From Verrucomicrobiia bacterium (lineage in GTDB: Bacteria; Verrucomicrobiota; Verrucomicrobiia; JABWAM01): 64,000 nucleotides of DNA. A program made the translations under genes and the position numbers. The stretch covers positions 62,001 through 126,000 of the forward strand of contig JAQUAF010000001.1 in NCBI GenBank assembly GCA_028687435.1, read 5' to 3'. Positions 37,336-46,893 of this stretch are shown piece by piece. The number at the start of each line of letters is the position of its first letter. Position 1 is the stretch's first letter. The notes below the pieces were generated by a model, which was not told the DNA's origin, did no database searches, and was given only the letters and a program-made list of their open reading frames with translations.

Positions 37336-39003
37336 ATGAATGAAATTCCCTCCGAATGGCGGAAACGCCTCCATTCCCTCCGGCAAACCCTGGCCATGCT
37401 GGGGCAGCACATGGCGGAAACGGCGGATGCCACCAAGCCGGAGGAATGCGCCACGGAAACCCATGTGGCTGCGCAACTCAACAAAGCCTGGAAACAGTTC
37501 CTCGTTTTGCGGAACCGTCTCGTTCACCTGGCCGAGGCGGTGGGAGTCAATCCCCCGATCAACCCCGAACAAATCGTTTCATTCCTGCAACTGATCAACC
37601 TTTTTGAATGCATCACCCACAGCCAGCGGCTGAAAAATCCGGCCACCCGCAAAACCCGCGGCGCCATTGAAACACTGGACCGCATCCGGCAGATATCCGC
37701 TTCCGACGAAAAACTTTCCATCCCCCTGGAGGAATGCAAACTCCGCGCGGCGGAGGCGCGGCAGTTCATCCTGTCCAGCGAAAAGGATATTGATCGTCCA
37801 TCGCCCCAACGGCTGGCCCGCGACATCATGCCATTCCAGAATCTGCTTGATCTCATCCGCCACTGCGACACCCTCGAAGACGAAAAGTGGATGTCCCTCC
37901 ACGAATCCGTGGCGGAGGATTTTGGCGAGGCCATTGCCAATGCCGCCGCCCGGGGGCGGCTGTTGATCGCCATCCCGCCCGGAAACTCAAAAAAACCGCC
38001 GGCGCCCGAGTTTCATTCCCGCACGTCCGCCCCCTCTCAAAAAAACGAACCCAAGGAAACGCAAAAGGCCGCATTTCCCGCCCCCGGCCTGCCCAAAAAA
38101 ATCTCCCCCCAGCGCCGTTTTCACATCCGCGAACCCCTGCTGCGCGCCATCCAGCACAATGCGGAAATCCCCGCCTTCTCGGCCAGCACGCGCAAACTGC
38201 TCAACATCACCGATAAAAACCAGATTCAACTCGACGATGTGGTGGAAATCATCCGGATGGATCCCGGACTGACCTCCAAATACCTGAAACTGGCCAATTC
38301 CGCCGCCTTCGGCGGCGAATCCATCACCGACATTCAGGAAGCCATCATGCGCATCGGATTTCACGAAGTGCGCAAAATCGCCACCGCAATCGAAGTGCTC
38401 GGGAGTTTCAGTTTTCTGCGCAAGAAAGTGGTTGACTGGAATCTCTTCTGGCTGCACAGCATCCTGACCGCCCGCCTGACCCAAGCCCTGGCCAACGCAT
38501 TCCGCGACACATCCGGCAAGGAATACTTTGCGGGTCTTCTTCATGACATCGGCAAACTTTTCCTCGAGCACTTTTATCCGGAACAGCTCGATGCGCTGGT
38601 GGATTACGCCACCCAGACCGGCGCCAACCTTTACGAGGCGGAAACCCAGATACTGGACATCACCCATCCGGAAGTGGGCGAAGCCCTTTGCCGCCGCTGG
38701 AATCTGGACGAGGAAATCACCCTGGCCATCCGTTACCATCACGCCCCCCAAACCCTGCCCCTGCACAAGGACGCCCCCCCCCAAGCCCGGTTGCTGGCAG
38801 CCTGCATATGCGTGTCGGACGCCATCGCGAACATCTGCAAGGCCAACATTGAAAACGGACGCATTCTTTCCGACTCCGAACTGCTTGCCTCGCCGGAATG
38901 GGAAATGCTCAATCAGTTTTCGCCCTGCCGCACCCTCGATCTTGATGTGGCCGGCGAATTGAAAAAATCCCAGGAAGCCATTCAGGCATTGGGCGATTTT
39001 TAA
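37336..39003 (+). CDS. HDOD domain protein with N-terminal helical domain
   Basis: 555 residues. Residues 1-210 are helical and unassigned; 215-265 is a Pro/Lys-rich linker; the HDOD domain covers about 270-480 (IPAFSASTRKLLNITDKNQIQLDDVVEIIRMDPGLTSKYLKLANSAAFGG in two pieces, FAGLLHDIGKLFLEHF, DITHPEVGEALCRRWNLDEEIT). It is about twice the size of the HDOD protein at 11166. It is followed 75 bp later by a large hybrid histidine kinase, a pairing that suggests the HDOD protein is an output or modulator of that signalling path. Confidence 0.87.
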   Translation: MNEIPSEWRKRLHSLRQTLAMLGQHMAETADATKPEECATETHVAAQLNKAWKQFLVLRNRLVHLAEAVGVNPPINPEQIVSFLQLINLFECITHSQRLKNPATRKTRGAIETLDRIRQISASDEKLSIPLEECKLRAAEARQFILSSEKDIDRPSPQRLARDIMPFQNLLDLIRHCDTLEDEKWMSLHESVAEDFGEAIANAAARGRLLIAIPPGNSKKPPAPEFHSRTSAPSQKNEPKETQKAAFPAPGLPKKISPQRRFHIREPLLRAIQHNAEIPAFSASTRKLLNITDKNQIQLDDVVEIIRMDPGLTSKYLKLANSAAFGGESITDIQEAIMRIGFHEVRKIATAIEVLGSFSFLRKKVVDWNLFWLHSILTARLTQALANAFRDTSGKEYFAGLLHDIGKLFLEHFYPEQLDALVDYATQTGANLYEAETQILDITHPEVGEALCRRWNLDEEITLAIRYHHAPQTLPLHKDAPPQARLLAACICVSDAIANICKANIENGRILSDSELLASPEWEMLNQFSPCRTLDLDVAGELKKSQEAIQALGDF

Positions 39004-39077
39004 GCCATGAACCCCGCTGATTCCCCTTCCAAACCGGTGAACGCCGCCGGTCCAAAACAATCAAACCCGGGGCCGCC

Positions 39078-42000
39078 GTGAATTCGTGGCCTGTCAGCCA
39101 GATGGATTTTGTTTTTTTCGTTTACGGGCTGTCGTTCCTCCTGCTGGCCGCGATCTGCAATCTTTTCAAGCAACAATCCTTTTCCTCATCCCTTTCATGG
39201 CCTTGGCTTGGCATGTTCGGCCTGTTGCATGGCATCAATGAATGGCTGGACATGCTGGCCCTCAGCGTCGACGATTCGTTTTTTTTCTCCGTTGTTCGCA
39301 TTGTGTTTCTGGGAAGCTCCTTCATCTGTCTGCTGGCATTCGGAAGAAGAGGAATCATTTTAAAAAACGGGCAAGCCCTCCCTGCCTGGATTCACCTTCC
39401 CCTCCTGGCATTCGCGATGATGGGCCTGCTGATGGAAAAACAGACATGCATCGCCACCCTTCGCTACAGCTACGGATTCACCGGCGCCGCCCTGGCCTCG
39501 GCGGCAATCTGGCAGTTCCGCCAGAAAAATCATCCCGACAGCCGCGCCCTCTGGATCGCCAGCGTCGGTTTTTCCATTTACAGCCTGGCCACGGGGTGGG
39601 TCGTCCCCAAAAACTCTTTTCTTCCCGCCTCATGGCTCAACCAGGAATCGTTCCTGGCCGCCACCGGTTTTCCTGTCCAACTGCTCAGGGCAACCTGCGC
39701 CATCATCATTTCAGCCGGCCTCTGGCAGCATTTCGGAGATGTCTTCCTCCTCCGCCATCCCGAACTGCGCAATCGAGTGGGATCCGCCTGGCCCCAAATC
39801 ATCGCCTTTTTCATCCTCGCCACAGTCTTGACCGGTTGGTACGCCACGAATCAGGCCGGCCTGCAGGCCGAAACGCAAATGCGCGGAAGTTTGCTCACTC
39901 AAACCAGCGCTGCGGCGTCCGCCCTGAATGAAACCCGGCTCAAAAAACTGTGCGCCCCCCCTCCGGACGCCGGAAGCCCGGACCTCATCATGCTCACGGG
40001 CGAACTCGCAAAACTGGCGCAAACAAACCCTCCGCCCCGCTCCATTTACTTGATTGCCGCAAAAGACGGCAAACTCATCTTCCTGACCCCCTCGCCGCCC
40101 TCCCCGGCAAAAAACATCCTTTTTGAGCAGGAAATCACAGAGGCATCTCCGGCCCTGCAACAGGCTTTTCGCGCCCCTGCGGTCACGGTGCAGGGACCTG
40201 TCATGGATCAATTCGGCAGCAGGGTTTTCAGTCTTGTTCCCATCCTCGATTCCCGAACGGGCGGGTTTCTTGCTTTTCTGAGCATGGATTGCGGCATCCA
40301 GCAGTGGCAACAGGACCTCCACCGGCATCGTCTGCCTGCCATCTTCATTTCCATTTTAACATCCCTGCTCTTTTTGGGGTTTTTTGTCCTCCACATGCGG
40401 CTGCGTGAATCAGCCTTCCAAATCGCCCTGTCCGAGGAAAAATTCCGCAACATGGCCGCCGCCGCCCTGGACGCCATCCTTATGCTGGATGCCAACGACC
40501 ACGTCACCTTCTGGAACCAGGCGGCCACCCGCATTTTCGGCTATCACGAAATGGAGGTCCTCAACAAACCCATCAACCGTTTCATCCTCCAGAAAGCCCC
40601 CGGCCCGCTGCACAAACAGGGATTCCGTCTGTTTTCCAACGCCGCAACCCCAAACCGGGGACAAATCGCCCAAATGGAGGGCCTGAAAAAAAACGGGGAC
40701 ACCTTCCGCGCCGAACTTTCCATCTCTCCGGTCAAAATCAACGATCAATGGCACTCCATCGTCATCGTTCGCGACATGACGGATCGGCAGGAAATGGAAC
40801 TGGCCCTGAAAGATGCGGAAACCTATTTGAGAAACATCATCGCATCCATGGATGCCGGACTGCTGGTCGTCAACGGCAAGACCCACGAAATTATGGACGC
40901 CAATCCCAAGGCCGCCGCCATGATCGGTCTCGATATCCCCAAGATCATCGGCAAACACTGCCACCATTTTCTCTGCCCCGGGAAAAGGGAACAGTGCCCC
41001 ATAACCAACCCGGACATCCATCAAGTCTCACACTCCGAAATTTTCCTGCTCGCGGCGAACGGGAAAAAAATCCCCATTCTCAAAAGCGTCACCAAAGTCG
41101 AACTGTCCGGACATCCCTGCCTGCTGGAATCGTTCATCGACATCTCGGAACGCAAACGCTTCGAGGCGGAAATGCAGGAAAGCGAGGAAAAATTCCGCGT
41201 GCTGACGGAAGCCAGCCTGGATGGCATTTTTGTCATCCAGGATGACCGCCTGGTCTATGCAAATCCTGCCTTTGCGTCGGTTTTCGGTTATACCCAGGAG
41301 GAAATCCTCAACCTGTCCAGTCCCATGGAACTGATCCACCCTGAAGATGTCTTTCTGGTGAAAAAAAGCCTGATCGCCCACTTGAACGGAGAAATGAGCT
41401 CCATCCGGATCATTTTTCGCGGCAAACGCAAGAACGGCAGCATGATCGTTTGCGAAGAACTGGGCCGGCAGATTCATTATCGCGGCAAACCGGGGGTGAT
41501 CGGCACACTCATGGACATCACCGAGCGCAAACAGGCGGAGGCAAATTTGATCAAGGCCAAGGAAGCTGCCGAAGCCGCCGACCGGGCAAAAAGCGAATTC
41601 CTCGCGGTGATGAGCCATGAAATCCGCACCCCCCTCAACAGCATCCTCGGTTTCAGCACCCTCCTGTCCAACAGCCAGTTGACCAGCGAACAACGGGATT
41701 TTCTGCGAACCATCCTGAGCAGCGGCAACGAATTGCTTTTCCTGATCAACGGCATCCTGGATTATTCCAAGATTGAAGCGGGACGCTTGGAACTTGAAAA
41801 AGCGCCGACTGATCCCGCCCGTTGCATTCAGGACGTCTTTGACATGCTCACTTCACGGACCGCTGAAAAAGGGCTGGAATTGATCTTCTCCCCCTCACCC
41901 GGCCTGCCCGAATGGGTGGAAGCCGATCCCGCCCGTCTGCGCCAGATTCTTCTCAATCTCCTGGGCAACGCAATCAAGTTCACCGAAAAAGGAGAGGTCG

Positions 42001-43163
42001 AAATATCCCTGCATGCCGCCCGGAGCGCCTCATCCGCATGGCAGCTTTCTTTTGCCATTCGCGACACCGGCATTGGCATACCCGCGGACAAAATGGACCG
42101 CCTGTTCAAGCCTTTCAGCCAGGTCGATTCCTCAACCACCCGCCGTTTTGGCGGCACCGGGCTGGGATTGGTCATCAGCCAGCGGCTCTGCAAACTGATG
42201 GGCGGCGAGATTCATGTCGAAAGCCATCCGGGAAGCGGATCGACCTTCACTTTCACCATCGTGGCGCCTGAAACCGCCGAAACCGCCGGCGCCTCCTGCC
42301 TGCCCCGCCCACAATCCGCCGAACTGGCATCCCTGCGCACCCGGCATGTGCTCCTTGTCGATGACACACCCGCAAGCCGCCATTCCATGTCGCGACAGCT
42401 TGAAAGTTGGGGACTGGCCGTCACAGCCTGCCCCTTCAATCTGGCGCCCCTCGGACAATCCGAAAAACTGGCCGCTTTCAACCTGGGAATCATCACTGCC
42501 CCTCCAAAAAAATCCATTTCACCGGATTTTGTCCGTCAAATCCGCCGCCATCGAAACGAAACCCAGCTGCCCTTGATCCTGATCACTCCTCCCTCAGCCG
42601 GCATCGCAAAAACCGGGGAAACGGAATTCCAGGCTCAACTGGCCAGACCCGTGCATTACGACCTTCTCTATCGAATCATCATCAAAACACTTTTCGGTTC
42701 CGCCTTTTCCGTCCCAACCAACCCCGATGAATATCCGGCCCAGTCTTCGCCAAAAGACGTTTCAAAAATCCTGCCCATGCGCCTGCTGCTGGCGGAAGAC
42801 AACGAGCCCAATCAAAAACTGACCATTCAACTTCTGCATCAGATGGGCTATGTGTGCGACGTGGCCTGCGACGGGGAAAAAGCCATGGCGGCATTGAAGG
42901 GGAAAAATTATGATGTCGTGCTGGCCGACATTCATATGCCCATCCTTGACGGGCTGGAACTTGCCCGCCGGATTCGAAGCGGCGAATGCGGTGAAGACGC
43001 AAAAAAAACCATCCTCATCGCCCTTACAGCCAACGCCATGCAGGGCGACCGTGAAAAATGCATCGCCGCCGGCCATAACGAATACCTGAGCAAACCCATC
43101 AATCTCAGCACATTGCGACGGCTGCTCATTCATTACGCCCGGATGAAAAACAAGGCAACGTGA
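39078..43163 (+). CDS. Hybrid sensor histidine kinase, three PAS domains, degenerate plus intact receiver
   Basis: 1361 residues from a GTG at 39078 (an ATG at 39102 is equally possible). Order: seven or so membrane helices to about residue 256, a periplasmic stretch, a helix at 420-440, three PAS domains (about 455-815; the second holds HHFLCPGKREQCPI), HisKA with His847 (VMSHEIRTPLNS), HATPase (NLLGNAIKFTEKG, RDTGIGIP, GGTGLGLVIS), a receiver-like domain near 1090-1205 that starts VLLVDDTPASR but lacks the acceptor Asp (LGIITAP), and a full receiver with Asp1284 (VLADIHMP). It is followed by glycosyltransferase genes. Confidence 0.9.
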   Translation: MNSWPVSQMDFVFFVYGLSFLLLAAICNLFKQQSFSSSLSWPWLGMFGLLHGINEWLDMLALSVDDSFFFSVVRIVFLGSSFICLLAFGRRGIILKNGQALPAWIHLPLLAFAMMGLLMEKQTCIATLRYSYGFTGAALASAAIWQFRQKNHPDSRALWIASVGFSIYSLATGWVVPKNSFLPASWLNQESFLAATGFPVQLLRATCAIIISAGLWQHFGDVFLLRHPELRNRVGSAWPQIIAFFILATVLTGWYATNQAGLQAETQMRGSLLTQTSAAASALNETRLKKLCAPPPDAGSPDLIMLTGELAKLAQTNPPPRSIYLIAAKDGKLIFLTPSPPSPAKNILFEQEITEASPALQQAFRAPAVTVQGPVMDQFGSRVFSLVPILDSRTGGFLAFLSMDCGIQQWQQDLHRHRLPAIFISILTSLLFLGFFVLHMRLRESAFQIALSEEKFRNMAAAALDAILMLDANDHVTFWNQAATRIFGYHEMEVLNKPINRFILQKAPGPLHKQGFRLFSNAATPNRGQIAQMEGLKKNGDTFRAELSISPVKINDQWHSIVIVRDMTDRQEMELALKDAETYLRNIIASMDAGLLVVNGKTHEIMDANPKAAAMIGLDIPKIIGKHCHHFLCPGKREQCPITNPDIHQVSHSEIFLLAANGKKIPILKSVTKVELSGHPCLLESFIDISERKRFEAEMQESEEKFRVLTEASLDGIFVIQDDRLVYANPAFASVFGYTQEEILNLSSPMELIHPEDVFLVKKSLIAHLNGEMSSIRIIFRGKRKNGSMIVCEELGRQIHYRGKPGVIGTLMDITERKQAEANLIKAKEAAEAADRAKSEFLAVMSHEIRTPLNSILGFSTLLSNSQLTSEQRDFLRTILSSGNELLFLINGILDYSKIEAGRLELEKAPTDPARCIQDVFDMLTSRTAEKGLELIFSPSPGLPEWVEADPARLRQILLNLLGNAIKFTEKGEVEISLHAARSASSAWQLSFAIRDTGIGIPADKMDRLFKPFSQVDSSTTRRFGGTGLGLVISQRLCKLMGGEIHVESHPGSGSTFTFTIVAPETAETAGASCLPRPQSAELASLRTRHVLLVDDTPASRHSMSRQLESWGLAVTACPFNLAPLGQSEKLAAFNLGIITAPPKKSISPDFVRQIRRHRNETQLPLILITPPSAGIAKTGETEFQAQLARPVHYDLLYRIIIKTLFGSAFSVPTNPDEYPAQSSPKDVSKILPMRLLLAEDNEPNQKLTIQLLHQMGYVCDVACDGEKAMAALKGKNYDVVLADIHMPILDGLELARRIRSGECGEDAKKTILIALTANAMQGDREKCIAAGHNEYLSKPINLSTLRRLLIHYARMKNKAT

Positions 43164-43185
43164 CCCTCCCGCAACAGTTTTCGGC

Positions 43186-44958
43186 GTGAAAAAAGGCCCG
43201 TTCAATTCCATCACGTTATCCGGCATTGGCCGGTGTCCCTGTTTTTGGGTGGTGGCGCTGGCCTTTGTGCTGCGCCTCAATTTTCTTCAAAACCTGGCCG
43301 GCAGCCCGTTCTTTGACCCCATTCCCGGCGGGAATGACCGGGCTCTGTACGACGAACTGGCTCAAAAAATCGCCGCCGGCCATCTCTTTCCCTCCGGCGT
43401 TTTTGAATACATGCCGCTCTATCCCTGGTTTCTCGGAATGATCTATTCCCTGGCCGGAAATCCCAACCTTTACCTGGCAGGCTGGGCTGGCATTCTGATG
43501 GACACGGCGACAACCGCCCTGATCATCCAACTGGCCCGGCAGACCGGCGTTTCCGCCACTTGGAGCGCTGCAGGCGGTTTGTTGTATGCCGTTTTCCCCA
43601 CCGCCATCATCTATTCGGCTGTCGGCATGCCCAACACCCTGAACACCCTGTTGCTCATCTCATGGATTGTTTCCGCCAGCGGACTGATTGACAAAACCCC
43701 CCGGCGAACATGGTTTTTATCGGGGCTGGTGGCGGGAATCACCACCCTGGGTTTTGCGGGCATGCTCCTGATCAATCTTGCCGCTTCCCTTTTCTGGCTT
43801 GTCCGTTTTCCCCGAAACGCGGCATGTCTGGTGATCTTCTGGCTGGGGCTGAGCCTTCCCTTGAGCGTCACAGCCATCCACAACTGGCGGGCGGAAGGAC
43901 GCTTTGTTCTGGTCACAGCCCACGGCGGCTTTAATTTTTTCATGGGCAACCATGAAAACGCCTCGGGTTACCCGGTTCAAATCGCCGGTTTCCGAGGTGA
44001 CGCGGGAAGCCTGCTGGCAGACGCGCGCAAGGAAGCGGAGCGCATCGCCGGCCACCCTTTGAGCGCGGCGGAATTCTCAAAACACTGGTCGGACCAGGCA
44101 TGGAATTTCATTTGTTCCCACCCCTTGCAAGAACTCCGGCTCATCGGCTTGAAACTCCTCAAATTCTGGAACCGCTACGAATACGACGACCTGCGGCTCC
44201 TTCCCATGCTGCGTCTTTCCGGCGCCGCCTTCACATGGCCGGTGTGGCCGTCCTTCGCATGGCTGGCATGGGGCGGTCTTCTCGGCCTCTTTATGGCGCG
44301 CTCATGCAATCTGCTCAAAATTTCCGTGCTGGCCGGCATGACCGGAATCGTCCTGTTTTTCATTACAGCCCGATACCGGTTAACCCTCGCCCCGCCACTG
44401 GCCGCATTGGCGGCCGCGGGCGCCATGCAACTCGTCGAAACTTTGCGAAGCAAAAAAACACCGGCCAGCCGCCTTCTCGCCAGCCTTCCGGCCATCGGCA
44501 TCCTCATGATAGTCAACCTGCCCCTGTCCCCTTCCATGAATTTCCAGGCGCTTGACCACTACAACACCGCAGCCTATCTGCTGGCGCGCGGTTTGCCGGA
44601 CGCAGCGCTGGAGCAAGCCGCCCGTGGCCTGCGTGAAAAAGGAAGCTGGCCCGACCTGCACTTTGTCGCCGGCAACGCATTCTTTTGCCAGCGCCGCTTC
44701 GCGGAAGCGGAAGCCGCCTATCGCCAGGTCTTGAAACTCAAGCCGCAGGACGCCTCCGCCCACTTTAATCTTGCCCTTGCATCCTTGGAGCAAAAAAACA
44801 AACTCACCGCCATCAACGAACTGACCGCCACCCTCCAGATTGACCCCCGGCACGCCAAAGCCGGCGCCCTCTTGCTCGAATTGAAGGAAAAACGCCAGAT
44901 CAAGCCGCGTCCGGTGGCGCGACTGCCCGACGCACAAAACATGACGCATTCACCTTGA
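43186..44958 (+). CDS. GT39-like membrane glycosyltransferase with TPR tail
   Basis: 590 residues, GTG start. About ten hydrophobic helices; the first loop carries GGNDRALYDELAQKIAAGHLFPSGVFEYMPLYPWFLG in pieces, like PMT/ArnT-type (GT-C) enzymes that use polyprenyl-linked sugars, though the classical DD/DE pair is only suggested by NDRALYDE. From about residue 450, tetratricopeptide repeats follow (AAYLLARGLPDAALEQAARGL, EAEAAYRQVLKLKPQDASAHFNLALASL). It starts 20 bp after the kinase and its stop overlaps the next gene. Probable role: transfer of a sugar to protein or lipid at the periplasmic face. Confidence 0.75.
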   Translation: MKKGPFNSITLSGIGRCPCFWVVALAFVLRLNFLQNLAGSPFFDPIPGGNDRALYDELAQKIAAGHLFPSGVFEYMPLYPWFLGMIYSLAGNPNLYLAGWAGILMDTATTALIIQLARQTGVSATWSAAGGLLYAVFPTAIIYSAVGMPNTLNTLLLISWIVSASGLIDKTPRRTWFLSGLVAGITTLGFAGMLLINLAASLFWLVRFPRNAACLVIFWLGLSLPLSVTAIHNWRAEGRFVLVTAHGGFNFFMGNHENASGYPVQIAGFRGDAGSLLADARKEAERIAGHPLSAAEFSKHWSDQAWNFICSHPLQELRLIGLKLLKFWNRYEYDDLRLLPMLRLSGAAFTWPVWPSFAWLAWGGLLGLFMARSCNLLKISVLAGMTGIVLFFITARYRLTLAPPLAALAAAGAMQLVETLRSKKTPASRLLASLPAIGILMIVNLPLSPSMNFQALDHYNTAAYLLARGLPDAALEQAARGLREKGSWPDLHFVAGNAFFCQRRFAEAEAAYRQVLKLKPQDASAHFNLALASLEQKNKLTAINELTATLQIDPRHAKAGALLLELKEKRQIKPRPVARLPDAQNMTHSP

Positions 44959-46763
44959 ACTTTGATTTTTCCAAATTTTACTCAAGCCCCGCTGGCGGAA
45001 AATCCCCCTTTGGAATTTGCGCGGGTTTGCTGATCATCCTGAATCTGTTCGTTTTCCTCCATGTGGCGGAATTCGATTTTCTCTCTTATGACGACACAGC
45101 CTACATCAGCCGAAACCCTCACATTCGCGATGGACTGACAGCCGACGGCATCCTTTGGGCTTTCAGCGCAGAGCTGATCTTTCCCTCCCCCCATGTGGAT
45201 TACTGGCAACCGCTGACCTTTGTTTCCCGGATGATCGACATCCAGTTGTTCGGACTGGATCCCGGGCTTCACCATCTGATGAACCTTCTGCTTCATCTCG
45301 CCAACAGCATTCTATTGATGACCGTGCTGGCCCGGATGACCGGACATCTCGAGCGCAGCTTCTGGGTGGCGGCCTTGTTTGCCATTCATCCCCTGCATGT
45401 CGAATCTGTCGCCTGGGTGACGGAACGCAAGGATGTCCTTTTTACATTCTTCTGGTTGTTGGGAATGGAAGCTTACAGGCGTTACACACTCCAAGGCGGT
45501 GTCGGGCGTTACCTCCTGGTGCTGCTTTGCCTCGCCTGTTCGCTCATGTCAAAAACCATGGCCGCAACCTTTCCTGCCGTCCTCCTCTTGCTGGACTGCT
45601 GGCCTCTTCAACGCGCCTCTCTCCAACGACAGGACATGCCACGATGGATTCGATTGTTTTTGGAAAAGGCGCCGTTATTTCTGCTCAGCCTTGGCGCGGG
45701 ACTGGCCACCGTCCGATGCCTGTCTTCCCATGTGCAACCTTATTCGTTGTGGATCACTCTCGGCAATGCGGCCCTCTCCTGCGTCACTTATCTCGTTCAA
45801 ACCATTTGGCCTTCCGGACTCTCCCTCCATTATCCTCATCCGGGACCGTCACTGCCAGTCGAAGAAGCTTTCGCAGCCTCCGCCTTGCTGGCCATCGTCA
45901 CAGGCTGGACTCTCTGGCGGCTCCGGGAAAAACCTTTCCTGTTTGTGGGCTGGGCATGGTTCCTTGGAGTTCTGACTCCCGTGCTGTCCATCAATGACAT
46001 TGCAGGCGCCGATCGATTCACTTATGTGCCATTGATCGGTCTGTTCATCATGATCATCTGGTGGCTGGGAGAACAATTGGCTGCACAATCCAATCGATGC
46101 CGGATGACAGCCCGATTTCTTGGTTTTTTTATTTTGGCAGTCCTGTCCTGCGTCAGCCGGATTCAAACAAAACACTGGCGCAATGACGAGACATTGACTC
46201 TCCACGCGGTTCAAACAGTCCCCGACGACTGGATCAGCCTTCACCAATACGGTTTTTCGCTCATAAACCAGGGACATGTTCGGGAAGGCATGGCCTGCCT
46301 CCGCAAATCCTTGGATTTAAAGCCTGGCTTTGGCTATGCCCACTTCAACATGGGGGCGGGTTATTTGAAATTGAAACAATATGCCGAAGCCATCCATTCC
46401 TTTGAAAAATCCCTTTGCTTCAATCCCAGCTTTTACGATGCCCACCAAAACATTGCGGACGCCTCCTTTCTCATGGGCAACACAGCCAAAGCCCAGCGCC
46501 ATTATTTTGCCGCCATCCAGACACAACCGGGATTCCCTCCGGCATACCATCATCTGGCCCTTTGTCTGGCCGAAAGGGGAAAACCGGCCTTTGCCGAAAA
46601 ATATTTCCAAATTGCCCGCCAGATGTGCCGCGACAACCCCTGCCAGAGAAAAAAGGTTCTGGATGACATGGAATTTGTCCATAAAAAGGGAAAAATCTCT
46701 CCCCCTTTAAACCCAACATCTTCCCCAACCACCACAATCCCTGTCCCAAGCCGAACCCGTTGA
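44955..46763 (+). CDS. TMTC-like O-mannosyltransferase/TPR membrane protein
   Basis: 602 residues from a TTG at 44955 that overlaps the previous stop (TTGA); no other start exists within 90 codons. The signature FLSYDDTAYISRNPHI, DYWQPLTFVSRMIDIQLFGLDPGLHHLMN and AIHPLHVESVAWVTERKDVLF marks the bacterial relatives of TMTC protein O-mannosyltransferases, with the YDD metal/sugar motif in the first loop. About ten helices are followed by three TPRs (AHFNMGAGYLKLKQYAEAIHSFEKSLCFNP). With the preceding gene it forms a pair of TPR-tailed GT-C enzymes. Confidence 0.82.
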   Translation: MNFDFSKFYSSPAGGKSPFGICAGLLIILNLFVFLHVAEFDFLSYDDTAYISRNPHIRDGLTADGILWAFSAELIFPSPHVDYWQPLTFVSRMIDIQLFGLDPGLHHLMNLLLHLANSILLMTVLARMTGHLERSFWVAALFAIHPLHVESVAWVTERKDVLFTFFWLLGMEAYRRYTLQGGVGRYLLVLLCLACSLMSKTMAATFPAVLLLLDCWPLQRASLQRQDMPRWIRLFLEKAPLFLLSLGAGLATVRCLSSHVQPYSLWITLGNAALSCVTYLVQTIWPSGLSLHYPHPGPSLPVEEAFAASALLAIVTGWTLWRLREKPFLFVGWAWFLGVLTPVLSINDIAGADRFTYVPLIGLFIMIIWWLGEQLAAQSNRCRMTARFLGFFILAVLSCVSRIQTKHWRNDETLTLHAVQTVPDDWISLHQYGFSLINQGHVREGMACLRKSLDLKPGFGYAHFNMGAGYLKLKQYAEAIHSFEKSLCFNPSFYDAHQNIADASFLMGNTAKAQRHYFAAIQTQPGFPPAYHHLALCLAERGKPAFAEKYFQIARQMCRDNPCQRKKVLDDMEFVHKKGKISPPLNPTSSPTTTIPVPSRTR

Positions 46764-46772
46764 TTTTGAAAC

Positions 46773-46802
46773 TTGTGGAAGGAGCCCTAAAAACAATATA
46801 CA
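46773..46802 (+). promoter_or_regulatory. Candidate promoter of the efflux operon
   Basis: TTGTGG (46773-46778), 18 bp, TATACA (46797-46802) would start transcription near 46809, just before the TTGGTC palindrome. The elements match consensus only partly. Confidence 0.35.
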
Positions 46803-46813
46803 AAGTCCCTATT

Positions 46814-46830
46814 TTGGTCTATTTGACCAA
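46814..46830. promoter_or_regulatory. Palindromic operator TTGGTC-TATTT-GACCAA
   Basis: A perfect 6-5-6 inverted repeat in the 130-bp space before the TolC gene, at about +5 to +21 of the candidate promoter. A repressor of the TetR or GntR type would fit the odd spacing. No such regulator gene is adjacent; a LacI-family gene follows the operon. Confidence 0.55.
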
Positions 46831-46893
46831 CGCCTTTTTTGTGCTCTTTTCAAGTTGACTCTGGCGGATATCCCTAATAATGAAGGAGTTCCC

